In this document: one piece after another, positions 6,546-13,851 of the stretch
Layout: the number at the start of each line of letters is the position of its first letter
Numbering within the stretch: the stretch's first letter is position 1
Assembly (NCBI GenBank): GCA_965652545.1
Contig: CBFGWV010000087.1
Span: 1 to 15,906 of the forward strand
Length of the DNA: 15,906 nucleotides
Reading direction: 5' to 3'
Source of the DNA: CBFGWV01 sp965652545
GTDB taxonomy: Bacteria; Pseudomonadota; Gammaproteobacteria; Competibacterales; Competibacteraceae
The notes under the pieces: model-generated
Told to the model about the DNA's origin: nothing
The model's input: only the letters and a program-made list of their open reading frames with translations
Database searches by the model: none
Position numbers and translations under genes: made by a program

Positions 6546-7148
6546 GTGGGGATATCACTGGAGAAGGGGCAACGCATCTCGTTGTCCAAAGAGGGCGGTG
6601 GTGGCCTGAAGAACGTGTTTCTCGGCCTGGGCTGGGGGCGGCGCAAGGAGGTCTCCAAAGGCTTTCTCGGTTTCGGCGGTGGTGAGAAAGAGGTCGACGT
6701 CGACCTGGACGCCTCCTGCCTGATGATCGACGCCAGCAAAAAGCCGGTCGACGTGGTCTGGTTCCGCAAGCTGGTCAGTGACTGCAACACGGTCCGCCAC
6801 AGTGGCGACGACCGCGCCGGCGGCGGTTCGGCCGATGACGACAACGAGCGCATCCAGGTCGACCTGCAAAAGCTGCCCGCACACATCCAGACACTCGTGT
6901 TTACGGTGAACTCGTTCCTGAACGACTCCTTCGCCGGTATCCCCAATGCATTTTGCCGTCTGTACGATGTGGACGGTAAGAAAGAGCTGGCCCGCTTCAA
7001 TCTGTCGCTCGAAGGCGGCTCGTTCACCGGCCTTGTGATGGTCAAGCTCTACCGCCACGACGGCGAGTGGAAGCTCCACGCCATTGGCGAGCACGGCAGC
7101 GGTCGCACGTTCGACGAGCTCATGCCGGTCATTTCCCGCAACCTGTAA
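6546..7148 (+). CDS. terZ: TerD-family protein, TerZ-like
   Basis: This 200-residue TerD-fold protein starts ISLEKGQRISLSKEGGG, the classic TerD/TerZ opening. It carries GLGWG (about residue 27), DVDLDAS, VVWFRKL, an acidic loop GDDRAGGG followed by DDDNERIQVDL, and NAFCRL. The WFRKL and NAFCRL segments are more like TerZ/TerX than TerD. A glycine-rich insertion (GFLGFGGGEKE) precedes the DLDAS strand. The TerD fold binds calcium through its acidic loop, and those residues are kept here. The GTG start (6546-6548) follows GGAGG by eight bases; the longer upstream open frame has no matching homology. It is the first gene of the + strand Ter core and is probably cytoplasmic. The paralogue could be named differently (terX), so the symbol is tentative. 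Confidence 0.85.
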   Translation: MGISLEKGQRISLSKEGGGGLKNVFLGLGWGRRKEVSKGFLGFGGGEKEVDVDLDASCLMIDASKKPVDVVWFRKLVSDCNTVRHSGDDRAGGGSADDDNERIQVDLQKLPAHIQTLVFTVNSFLNDSFAGIPNAFCRLYDVDGKKELARFNLSLEGGSFTGLVMVKLYRHDGEWKLHAIGEHGSGRTFDELMPVISRNL

Positions 7149-7193
7149 CCAGTCGGCGCCGTTGCCTTAGGGCCGGCCACCTGCGGAGGCACC

Positions 7194-8432
7194 ATGGACC
7201 TTCAACCCGGCGCCAATACGGCGCTGGCCACCACGACGGTCAAGATCCGGGTTGCCTGGAGCCCGGCCGTGGGTGGCCTCGACCTCGACCCCAGCGCCTT
7301 CCTGCTCACCAGCAGCGGCAAGGTCGCCAGCGATGCGGATTTCGTCTTCTACGGCCAGACCAGCGGCGCCGGCGGTGCGGTCACTTACGATGCCGGCTCG
7401 ACCAGCTTCACCATGGCGCTGGAGCGCCTGCCCGGCAGTGTGGAGAAGGTCGCCCTGGCGCTGACCATCGACCAGGGCGTCCGGCGCGGGCAGCGCTTCG
7501 CCCAGTTGGAGACGGTCACCGTCACCATCGATGACGGCGGGGCCGGTGGCCATACGTTCAAGCTCGGCACGCGCAGCATGGAAGAAACCGCCTTGATTCT
7601 CGGCGAGTGCTACCTGCGCAACGGCCAGTGGAAGTTCCGCGCGGTGGGGCAGGGCTTCAAGGGCGGGCTCGGCGCGCTGGCCACGCACTTCGGTGTGGAT
7701 ATCGCCGATGACCCGGACCAGGGCATGGCGCCCCCTCCGCCGGTGCCGCCCGCCGAGGCGCGCCCGGCACCGCCGCCATCTCCCCCCGCCGCGCCGCCAC
7801 CGTCAGCCGGCCCGGTCAATCTGCAGAAGATCACCCTGGAGAAGCGCCAGCCGGTGTCCCTGCAGAAGAAGGCCGGTGGGTCGTTCGGCGAAATCGTCAT
7901 CAACCTCAACTGGACCCGCTCCAGCGCGCCGCAGAAGCGCGGCCTGTTCGGCTTCGGTGGGGGCGGCTCCGGCGGCATCGACCTGGACATCGCCTGCATG
8001 CTCGAGCTCCAGGACGGTTTCAAGACCGTGGTGCAGGCCCTGGGCGGCAACTTCGGCAGCTTGCACCAGCCACCTTATGTACAGCTCATGGGCGACGACC
8101 GCACCGGCGAGGTGTCGGAAGGCGAAACCCTGCGCATCAACGGCGCCCATTGGGGTGATTTCCGCCGCGCCGTCGTGTTTGCCTTCATTTATGAGGGTGC
8201 CCCGAACTGGGCGGCGGCAAACGGCGTCATCACCATCAAAGTGCCCGATCAGCCGGAACTCGTCGTGCGCATGGACAGCCATAGCGAACGCGAGCCCATG
8301 TGTGTCGTGGCGCTCCTTGAAAATGATCGGGGCAACATCAAAGTGACCAAGCTGGTCGACTACTATCAAGGTCATCGTGAGGTCGACAACGCGTTCGGCT
8401 TCGGTTTTCGCTGGCAGGCCGGCCGCAAGTAG
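7194..8432 (+). CDS. terA: TerD-TerA fusion protein
   Basis: This 412-residue protein has two domains. Residues about 1-172 are a TerD-like domain (VKIRVAWSP, LDLDPSAFLL, VASDADFVFYGQ, WKFRAVGQGFKGGL). The usual GDN-T-G-x-G-x-GDDE calcium loop is replaced by TYDAGSTSFTMALERL, so metal binding by this domain is doubtful. Residues about 178-206 form a proline/alanine linker (for example APPPPVPP). Residues 207-412 are a second Ter domain typical of TerA: ITLEKRQPVSLQKK, LFGFGGGGSGGIDLDIAC, GDDRTGEVSEGETLRI and a C-terminal NAFGFGFRW. GGAGG precedes the ATG by four bases, and it lies 45 bp after the terZ-like gene. The linker suggests two flexibly joined modules that could bridge different Ter proteins. 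A role in the TerB/TerC-associated complex is inferred from the family. Confidence 0.88.
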   Translation: MDLQPGANTALATTTVKIRVAWSPAVGGLDLDPSAFLLTSSGKVASDADFVFYGQTSGAGGAVTYDAGSTSFTMALERLPGSVEKVALALTIDQGVRRGQRFAQLETVTVTIDDGGAGGHTFKLGTRSMEETALILGECYLRNGQWKFRAVGQGFKGGLGALATHFGVDIADDPDQGMAPPPPVPPAEARPAPPPSPPAAPPPSAGPVNLQKITLEKRQPVSLQKKAGGSFGEIVINLNWTRSSAPQKRGLFGFGGGGSGGIDLDIACMLELQDGFKTVVQALGGNFGSLHQPPYVQLMGDDRTGEVSEGETLRINGAHWGDFRRAVVFAFIYEGAPNWAAANGVITIKVPDQPELVVRMDSHSEREPMCVVALLENDRGNIKVTKLVDYYQGHREVDNAFGFGFRWQAGRK

Positions 8433-8442
8433 CCCGCGGCCG
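8420..8442 (+). repeat. Inverted repeat over the terA stop codon
   Basis: CGGCCGC (8420-8426) and GCGGCCG (8436-8442) form a perfect 7-bp stem with a 9-nt loop that contains the TAG stop. It could moderate read-through or protect the mRNA end between terA and terB. There is no T-run, so it is probably not a full terminator. Confidence 0.3.
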
Positions 8443-8477
8443 CCCCCCGTCCATCACTCACTTAGCGGAGAGTCATC

Positions 8478-8930
8478 ATGGCCCTTGACTGGTTGAAGAA
8501 CCGTTTCAACGAAGTATCCAAGTCTCTGAAGGACGAGGTCACCAAGATTCGCAACAAGAGCTTCCTCGAAGGCGTGATCGCAGGCTGCACCCTGGTCGCC
8601 TATGCCGATGGCATCGTCAGCCCGGAAGAAAAGCAAAAGATGATGGGCGCGCTCAAGCACAATGACGTGCTTTCGGTGTTCGATACTGCCGATGTCATCA
8701 AGTTGTTCCAGACCTATTCCGAGAAGTTCGAGTTCGACCGCGCCATCGGCGAGATGGAAACCCTCAAGGCCATCAGTCGCACCAAAGGCAAGGACGGCGA
8801 GGCCCGCCTGCTGGTGCGCGTGTGCTGCGCCATCGGTGCCTCGGACGGCAACTTCGACGAGTCCGAGAAGTCCGCGGTGCGCAAGATCTGCTCAGAGCTC
8901 GGCCTGAGCCCCAAAGACTTCGATCTATAA
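8478..8930 (+). CDS. terB: Tellurite resistance TerB-family protein
   Basis: This 150-residue, all-helical protein matches TerB from end to end. It has two related halves, each with an acidic metal-binding turn: AYADGIVSPEEKQKM (about 42-56) and GASDGNFDESEKSAV. The opening MALDWLKNRFNEVSKSLKDEV is also typical. TerB is a cytoplasmic protein reported to bind divalent metal and to associate with TerC at the membrane. It sits 45 bp after terA and 39 bp before terC in one direction, with GGAG upstream of the ATG. A small hairpin, CGATCT-ATA-AGATCG (8921-8935), covers the end of the gene. Confidence 0.95.
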   Translation: MALDWLKNRFNEVSKSLKDEVTKIRNKSFLEGVIAGCTLVAYADGIVSPEEKQKMMGALKHNDVLSVFDTADVIKLFQTYSEKFEFDRAIGEMETLKAISRTKGKDGEARLLVRVCCAIGASDGNFDESEKSAVRKICSELGLSPKDFDL

Positions 8931-8969
8931 GATCGCCCGACTCTGTTGCGTGACATTTAGGACGCCTTG

Positions 8970-10022
8970 ATGCAAGCCGGCTTTGGATTTCCGTTTGAAG
9001 CCCTGGTGATCTTTTTCCTGGTCATCGGGTTCTCCGTTTATATGGACTTGTTCGCCCACCGCAAGAGCACGGAGATCACCCTGCGTGACGCGAGCCTGTG
9101 GTCGGTGTTCTGGATCATGTTGTCGCTGGCCTTCTACGGCTACCTGTGGTTCCGCTATGACAAGACCTGGGCCGATCTGTACCTCACCGGCTATGTGCTG
9201 GAGAAGACGCTGTCGGTCGACAACCTCATGGTGTTCATGGCGATCTTCGCCTCGTTCGGTATCAAGGGCGTGCTTCAGCACCGCATCCTGTACTGGGGCA
9301 TCATCGGTGCGTTGATCTTCCGCGGTATCTTTGTGGTCATCGGCACCAGCCTGTTTTTCGCCAGCGCCTGGGTCGGCTTCGTTTTCGCTGCCATCGTTGC
9401 CTGGTCGGGCTGGAAGATGCTGACCGCCGGTGGCGACGCCGGTGAGATCGAGGACTACTCCGACCATTGGTCGGTGCGTATGGCCCGGCGTGTGGTGCCG
9501 ATCTTCCCGCGGCTGCACCTGGACCGCTTCTTCATCACCCGTGCGGTGGTGGAGGATCTCCAGCGCAGCGACCCGAGCATCACAGTCCAGGGCAAAGTCG
9601 GCACCGCGGCGTTCTTCGCCACCCCGGCGTTCCTGTGCCTGATGGCCATCGAGACCTCGGACATCATGTTCGCCTTCGATTCGGTGCCGGCGGTCATCGC
9701 GGTCACCCAGCAGCCGTTGCTGGTCTATGCGGCGATGATCTTCGCCATCCTCGGCCTGCGATCCTTGTATTTCGTGCTTTCGGCGTTGACCAAGTACCTC
9801 GTGCACCTGGAAAAGGCCGTTATCGCGCTGTTGTTCTACATCGCGTTCAAGCTGGCACTGCAGAGCTGGAACCACGCCATCGGCGATACCGGGTTCCACA
9901 TCGCGCCCAGCGTGAGCCTGATGATCGTCCTGGGCACCTTGCTGGTCGGTGTCGTGGCATCGTTCGTGTTTCCCGGTAAGCCCGACGACGAGGACACCGC
10001 ATCGGACGGCCCGAAAAGCTAG
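8970..10022 (+). CDS. terC: TerC-family integral membrane protein
   Basis: This 350-residue multi-pass membrane protein is a clear TerC. Hydrophobic segments lie near residues 9-27, 43-61, 82-98, 106-130, 134-150, 212-232, 236-247, 250-272, 281-298 and 313-334. Conserved polar residues are present inside them: VLEKTLSVDNLMVF (77-90, with D84 and N85) and MAIETSDIMFAFDSVPAV (225-242, with E228, D231 and D237). TerC is proposed to export or handle divalent metal ions and to anchor the Ter complex at the inner membrane. The start is taken as the ATG at 8970 rather than the in-frame TTG just before it; only a weak AGGA lies upstream. The charged C-terminal tail (about 335-350) is probably cytoplasmic. 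Confidence 0.95.
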   Translation: MQAGFGFPFEALVIFFLVIGFSVYMDLFAHRKSTEITLRDASLWSVFWIMLSLAFYGYLWFRYDKTWADLYLTGYVLEKTLSVDNLMVFMAIFASFGIKGVLQHRILYWGIIGALIFRGIFVVIGTSLFFASAWVGFVFAAIVAWSGWKMLTAGGDAGEIEDYSDHWSVRMARRVVPIFPRLHLDRFFITRAVVEDLQRSDPSITVQGKVGTAAFFATPAFLCLMAIETSDIMFAFDSVPAVIAVTQQPLLVYAAMIFAILGLRSLYFVLSALTKYLVHLEKAVIALLFYIAFKLALQSWNHAIGDTGFHIAPSVSLMIVLGTLLVGVVASFVFPGKPDDEDTASDGPKS

Positions 10023-10197
10023 TCCGAGAGGCTCCTAGGGGTAGACGCGTTGCGGTGGTGTGAACGTCGGCCACCGTACGCGCGGGTGAAGTCAGACGGT
10101 CACCGGTCGCGGCGACGACCGGAGGCCGGGTACGGCGTTTGACGGGTGCAACACGGCCCGTCCCATCACAGTTGGCAATCTCAAAGGGAGTACAGGC
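10023..10197 (+). promoter_or_regulatory. Non-coding spacer between terC and terD with inverted repeats
   Basis: This is the longest gene-free stretch in the window (175 bp) and may hold a separate promoter for terD. CGGTGG (10053-10058) pairs with CCACCG (10071-10076). CCGGTCG (10103-10109) pairs perfectly with CGACCGG (10116-10122) around a 6-nt spacer. TTGACG (10139-10144) is a good -35-like word, but the bases about 17 further on (CCCATC) are a poor -10. GGGAG (10186-10190) is the terD ribosome binding site. Whether terD is also read through from terC cannot be told. Confidence 0.4.
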
Positions 10198-10773
10198 ATG
10201 GCTATTTCGCTTCAGAAAGGTGGCAACGTTTCTCTGAGCAAGGAGGCCCCCGGTCTGGCCAAGCTGCGTTTCGGTCTGGGCTGGGATGCACGCAGCACCG
10301 ATGGCTCGGCCTTCGATCTGGACGCCAGTGCGCTGGTCGTCGGTGAAAACGGTAAGGTGCTGGACGACAAGCACTTCATCTTCTTCAATAACCTGTCGGA
10401 CCCGGCCGGTTCGGTGGTCCATCAGGGCGACAACCTCACCGGCCAAGGCGAGGGCGACGACGAGGTCATCAATATCGAGCTGGGCAAGGTGCCCGCCGCC
10501 GCCAAGAAAGTCGTCTTCGTGGTCACCATCTACGACGCCGAAGGCCGCAAGCAGAACTTCGGCATGGTCAGCAATGCCTTCATCCGTGCGGTGAACGACG
10601 GCGACAACAAGGAAATCGCACGTTACGACCTGTCCGAGGACGCATCGGTCGAAACCGCGATGATCTTCGGCGAGCTCTACCGTCACAACGATGAGTGGAA
10701 GTTCAAGGCCGTGGGCCAGGGTTATGCCGGCGGTCTGGCCGGTGTGGCGCGCGACTTCGGCGTCAGCGTCTGA
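10198..10773 (+). CDS. terD: TerD-family calcium-binding stress protein
   Basis: This 191-residue protein is a textbook TerD. It shows AISLQKGGNVSLSKEAPGL at the N terminus, GLGWDAR, FDLDASALVV, DKHFIFFNN, the full acidic loop GDNLTGQGEGDDEVI (calcium-binding in this family), NAFIRAVN, IARYDL and the closing WKFKAVGQGYAGGLAGVARD. TerD-fold proteins are cytoplasmic and are linked to tellurite, phage and oxidative stress tolerance through a poorly understood calcium-dependent mechanism. The ATG follows GGGAG by seven bases. The gene is set off by a 175-bp gap upstream and a strong stem-loop downstream, so it may be expressed on its own and at a different level from the rest of the core. It is the third TerD-type domain in the locus. 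Confidence 0.96.
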   Translation: MAISLQKGGNVSLSKEAPGLAKLRFGLGWDARSTDGSAFDLDASALVVGENGKVLDDKHFIFFNNLSDPAGSVVHQGDNLTGQGEGDDEVINIELGKVPAAAKKVVFVVTIYDAEGRKQNFGMVSNAFIRAVNDGDNKEIARYDLSEDASVETAMIFGELYRHNDEWKFKAVGQGYAGGLAGVARDFGVSV

Positions 10774-10785
10774 CGATAAGGCGGT

Positions 10786-10809
10786 CCGGGCGCTCGAAGG
10801 AGCGCCCGG
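10786..10809 (+). terminator. Strong stem-loop after terD
   Basis: CCGGGCGCTC (10786-10795) pairs perfectly with GAGCGCCCGG (10800-10809) around a GAAG tetraloop, 12 bases after the terD stop codon. Only TTGT follows, rather than a long U-run, so termination may be partial. It marks the boundary between the Ter core and the biosynthetic operon. Confidence 0.6.
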
Positions 10810-10811
10810 TT

Positions 10812-10834
10812 GTCGGTACTGTCTCGATACCGAC
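10812..10834. promoter_or_regulatory. Operator-like inverted repeat upstream of the biosynthetic operon
   Basis: GTCGGTA (10812-10818) and TACCGAC (10828-10834) form a perfect 7-bp dyad with a 9-bp spacer. It begins two bases after the terD stem-loop and about 80 bp before the PRTase start. The core CGGTA-C-TGTC...TACCG resembles the dyad at 6461-6476 in front of the terZ-like gene (CGGTA-G-TGTC...TACCG), although the spacers differ (9 against 6). A relatively AT-rich patch follows it (10844-10853), but no firm promoter hexamers were found. Confidence 0.4.
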
Positions 10835-10914
10835 TCCCCTCGCTTAACAATAACGAATGGCCGATATCCTGCTGGCTGCGGTGGGACAGTCCCAGGTCCG
10901 ACAGGCTTCCGACG

Positions 10915-12057
10915 ATGCATTACGCCAAATCCCTGGTATGCGGGACCCTTCGCATCCACACCCGGACCGAACGCATCCCCCTGGATGATTTGCTGGACTA
11001 TGCCAGCCGCCGAAACCCCCGCCGCGGGTTTCTGTTCGTCTCCAAAGTGCTGGGCAAGCACATCCCCTGCCGGCCGTCGGTGATGCGACAGACCTACGAC
11101 ATGCTCGCGGCAGCGCTGCGCGACGTACCCTTGCCTGCGCTGTGCATGGGGATGGCCGAAACCGCCACCGGGCTCGGTGCCGGTGTGGCCGACAGCCTGG
11201 CCCGTCTGCACGGCACGGCGGCCGTGGTCTACCAGCACACCACCCGTCACGCCCTGGCCGCGCCCGAGTTGATCCGTTTCGAGGAGGCGCACAGTCACGC
11301 GCCCAGCCATATCGTCTATACGCCGCTGCCCGGGATGGTGGCCGAGCGTTACCATGCTGCGCGCACCCTGGTGCTGATCGACGATGAGATCTCCACCGGC
11401 CGTACGCTGGAGGCGCTGGCGGCGGGTATGTGTCGCGAACTGCCAACGGTGCGGCGGGTGGTGATCGTCTCGCTGGTCAACTGGCTCACCGACGAGCGTG
11501 CCGCTGCCCTTGCCGCCAGCCTCGGCGTGCCCACCACTTTTGTTCAACTGGTCCGTGGCGGGTTCGAATTCGACGCCGACCCCAACGCCGCGGTGGCGCT
11601 GCCCCCGGCGGTGCTGGCGTCCCGTCCGGCGCAGGTTCCTGTCAGCGAGCGTAGCGGACGCCGGGGCATGCTCATGCCCGTCGATGGCCTGCCGGCACTG
11701 CCGGAGGGCCTGGACATTGACCGGCCGGTCAATGTCGTCGGTACCGGCGAGTTCGCCTTCCTGCCCTTCCGCCTCGCCGAGGCGCTCGAGCGCGAGGGGT
11801 TCGACGTGCGCTTTCACAGCACCACCCGCTCGCCGATCCTGCCCGGCGGAGCAATCGCCGGCAGCATCGAACTCACCGACGAATTTGGCGAAGGTGTCAC
11901 GAATTACTTGCATAATCCGCCGGCCCCCGGACACCAGGTGGTGGTGTGCTACGAGTCATCGGCCTGTGCCGGGCAGCAACGCCCGGCGCTGGATGCCAGT
12001 CTCACGGCCTTGCGCTGGGTTCCCGCCACCGCAGATACCGCCGGAGCCGCCGCATGA
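10915..12057 (+). CDS. Phosphoribosyltransferase with C-terminal TRSP domain (PRTase_2-TRSP family)
   Basis: This 380-residue enzyme is the first gene of the biosynthetic operon. The N-terminal two thirds is a type I phosphoribosyltransferase fold with a clear PRPP-binding loop, LIDDEISTGRT (155-165). The C-terminal part (about 265-365) contains the sequence T304-R-S-P307 within HSTTRSPILPGGAI, which gives the TRSP domain its name. The family is found mainly in Ter gene clusters and is predicted to join a base-like compound to phosphoribose, making a nucleotide-like intermediate. The ATG at 10915 is chosen because family-like sequence begins there (MHYAKSLVCGTLRI); an AGG nine bases upstream is a weak ribosome binding site. 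The frame is open further upstream, but that sequence overlaps the operator-like repeat and looks non-coding. Its stop overlaps the next start (ATGA). Confidence 0.88.
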   Translation: MHYAKSLVCGTLRIHTRTERIPLDDLLDYASRRNPRRGFLFVSKVLGKHIPCRPSVMRQTYDMLAAALRDVPLPALCMGMAETATGLGAGVADSLARLHGTAAVVYQHTTRHALAAPELIRFEEAHSHAPSHIVYTPLPGMVAERYHAARTLVLIDDEISTGRTLEALAAGMCRELPTVRRVVIVSLVNWLTDERAAALAASLGVPTTFVQLVRGGFEFDADPNAAVALPPAVLASRPAQVPVSERSGRRGMLMPVDGLPALPEGLDIDRPVNVVGTGEFAFLPFRLAEALEREGFDVRFHSTTRSPILPGGAIAGSIELTDEFGEGVTNYLHNPPAPGHQVVVCYESSACAGQQRPALDASLTALRWVPATADTAGAAA

Positions 12058-12779
12058 GTCCCGTGTATGTCTTTACGGACCTGGACGACACTTTGTTCCA
12101 GACCGAGCGCAAATGCGCCGACCTGCCGCGCGTTGCGGCCGCCATGGACAAGGCCGGCGCACCGTTGTCCTTCCAGGTGCCGGCCCAGAGTGCGCTGCTG
12201 CAGCTGCTCGCCGGCGCCAGCCTGATCCCGGTCACCGGACGGCACCTGCCGGCGTTGCAGCGTGTACATGCCCCGGTCTTCGACGGTTATAAGGTCACCA
12301 GCCACGGTGCCGTGGTTCTGGGCGCCGACGACGCCATGCCCGCCGATTGGGCCGCCGACCTGGATGCGGGCGTCGAGCGGTGGGCCGCACGCTTCGACGA
12401 TGCCTTGACCGCCGCCCAGGCTGCCGTCAACGCGGCGGACGGGCAGTTGCGCGCGCGCTGTATCGAAGACCTGGGGCGGCCGGTGTACATCTCGGTAAAG
12501 GGCGAGACGGCCCAATTGGCCGCGTTCGCGCAGCAGGTGCGCGATCTGTGGCCCGGGTTGATTCATCACAACGGCGAGAACCTCGCACTGCTGCCGGATT
12601 ACGCCTGCAAAGCCCGTGCGGTGGCCTACCTCATCGAACGCATCCGCCAGGCACACGCCGGCGAACACCCGTTGTTCATCGGCATGGGTGACAGCGTGAC
12701 CGATATGGCCTTCATGGCCTTGTGCCACTTCGCCGTGGTGCCGCAGACCAGCCAGATCTGCGAGGCCGTATGGCGCTGA
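12054..12779 (+). CDS. HAD-superfamily hydrolase of the Ter biosynthetic operon
   Basis: This 241-residue HAD phosphatase has motif I FTDLDDT (D9, D11), motif II as VTGR, a cap domain in the middle, and motif IV GMGDSVTDMAFM near the C terminus. The DLDDT and GDSVTD forms and the cap position fit the Cof/sucrose-phosphatase-like (C2-cap) group. It probably removes phosphate from an intermediate or from the product of the pathway. The ATG shares bases with the preceding stop (ATGA), and GGAG lies seven bases upstream, so it is translationally coupled to the PRTase. It is not closely similar to the HAD protein encoded at 5728-6387: the motif forms and caps differ, so the locus has two distinct phosphatases. 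Confidence 0.88.
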   Translation: MSPVYVFTDLDDTLFQTERKCADLPRVAAAMDKAGAPLSFQVPAQSALLQLLAGASLIPVTGRHLPALQRVHAPVFDGYKVTSHGAVVLGADDAMPADWAADLDAGVERWAARFDDALTAAQAAVNAADGQLRARCIEDLGRPVYISVKGETAQLAAFAQQVRDLWPGLIHHNGENLALLPDYACKARAVAYLIERIRQAHAGEHPLFIGMGDSVTDMAFMALCHFAVVPQTSQICEAVWR

Positions 12780-13846
12780 CCGGAAGCTATGCGGCCGATG
12801 ACTGCCGTTTCCTGCTCACGCCGCTGGCCATGGATTATGTCGATGTGGCAGACAAAGAAGCGCTGATACAAAGCGGCCAGCGGCATTACTCGGAGATGAT
12901 CAGCTACGAGGCGCCGCCGACGCCCCGCTATATGGCGTTGTTCCGCGAACTGACCGCCCGCTACAAGCGGCGGTTGGCGCGTGAGGTCATGGGGCTTGCC
13001 CAGCACATTGCGCAGACCCGGCCGGCGCCGCTGACCATCGTGTCCCTGGCGCGCGCGGGCACGCCGGTGGGTGCCTTGCTGAACCGCGCTTTGAATCAAT
13101 CGCTGGGCGTTGCGTCGGCGCATTATTCGATTTCCATCATCCGTGACCGCGGCATCGACACCTGTGCGCTGGCCCACCTGCTGCGCACACTGGGCCGGCC
13201 GGCGGCCGGGCTGGTGTTCGTCGATGCGTGGACGGCCAAAGGCGTCATCACCCGCGAGTTGAAGTCCGCACTGGCGCAGTGGAACGCAACCGAACCGGAA
13301 CAACTGGACGACCGCTTGTACGTGGTCTCCGACATCGGTGGCTCCGCGGATGTCGCAGCCACCCGCGACGACTACGCCATCCCCTCCGGCGTACTCAATG
13401 CTCCGGTGTCCGGCCTGGTGTCGCGCTCCATACTCAACGAACGGGTGCCCGCCGGTGCTTTCCACGGCTGTGTGGTGTACACGCACCTGGCCGACTGCGA
13501 TCAGACCGGGTGGTTTCTGGACCAGGTCAGTGCGTTGTTCGACCCGCACGAGGCCGCTGCCGTGGACCTGAACCCGGCCGGTGCCTCGGGGGCAGCGGCA
13601 CAAGCCTGGGTGCGCCGCCTGATGGACGACTTTGCGGTGACGGACATCAATCACATAAAGCCGGGCGTGGCCGAGGCCACGCGGGTGATGCTGCGGCGCG
13701 TGCCCGAGCGCTTGTTGCTGGCGGACCCGGCGAGCCCCGATGTGGCGCATCTGCGGATGCTTGCCGAAGAAAAGCAGGTACCGATGGAGGTCATGCCCGG
13801 CATGCCCTTCCAGGCGGCGGCCTTGATCAAAGCGGTCTTGAGGTAG
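12770..13846 (+). CDS. StiP-family protein (PRTase_1-like) with C-terminal PELOTA-like domain
   Basis: This 358-residue protein matches the family annotated either as 'cysteine protease StiP' or as PRTase_1. Signature segments are TGSYAADDCRFLLTPL (4-19) and QSGQRHYSEMISYEAPP (34-50). The sequence SLARAGTPVG (92-101) is a PRTase-like phosphate loop. VFVDAWTAKGVITREL (149-164) occupies the position of the PRPP loop but lacks the usual paired acidic residues. Residues about 295-358 (HIKPGVAEATRVMLRRV, then EEKQVPMEVMPGMPF) look like the PELOTA/L7Ae-type RNA-binding domain known to be fused to this family. In Ter clusters it is predicted to be a second phosphoribosyltransferase; the protease name is poorly supported by this sequence. 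The ATG overlaps the HAD gene by 10 bp, and GAGG lies only four bases upstream. Confidence 0.87.
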   Translation: MALTGSYAADDCRFLLTPLAMDYVDVADKEALIQSGQRHYSEMISYEAPPTPRYMALFRELTARYKRRLAREVMGLAQHIAQTRPAPLTIVSLARAGTPVGALLNRALNQSLGVASAHYSISIIRDRGIDTCALAHLLRTLGRPAAGLVFVDAWTAKGVITRELKSALAQWNATEPEQLDDRLYVVSDIGGSADVAATRDDYAIPSGVLNAPVSGLVSRSILNERVPAGAFHGCVVYTHLADCDQTGWFLDQVSALFDPHEAAAVDLNPAGASGAAAQAWVRRLMDDFAVTDINHIKPGVAEATRVMLRRVPERLLLADPASPDVAHLRMLAEEKQVPMEVMPGMPFQAAALIKAVLR

Positions 13847-13851
13847 CGGCT

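Noticed and set aside
10810..10914. N-terminal extension of the PRTase frame back to 10810
   Set aside because: The extra 35 codons overlap the inverted repeat and AT-rich patch and do not look like the family; the ATG at 10915 begins with family-like sequence.
9847..11934. A 695-codon open frame on the - strand
   Set aside because: It runs antisense to the clear terC, terD and PRTase genes, crosses their spacers, and has low-complexity Gly/Arg/His/Gln-rich composition with no domain pattern. It is a product of high GC at third positions.
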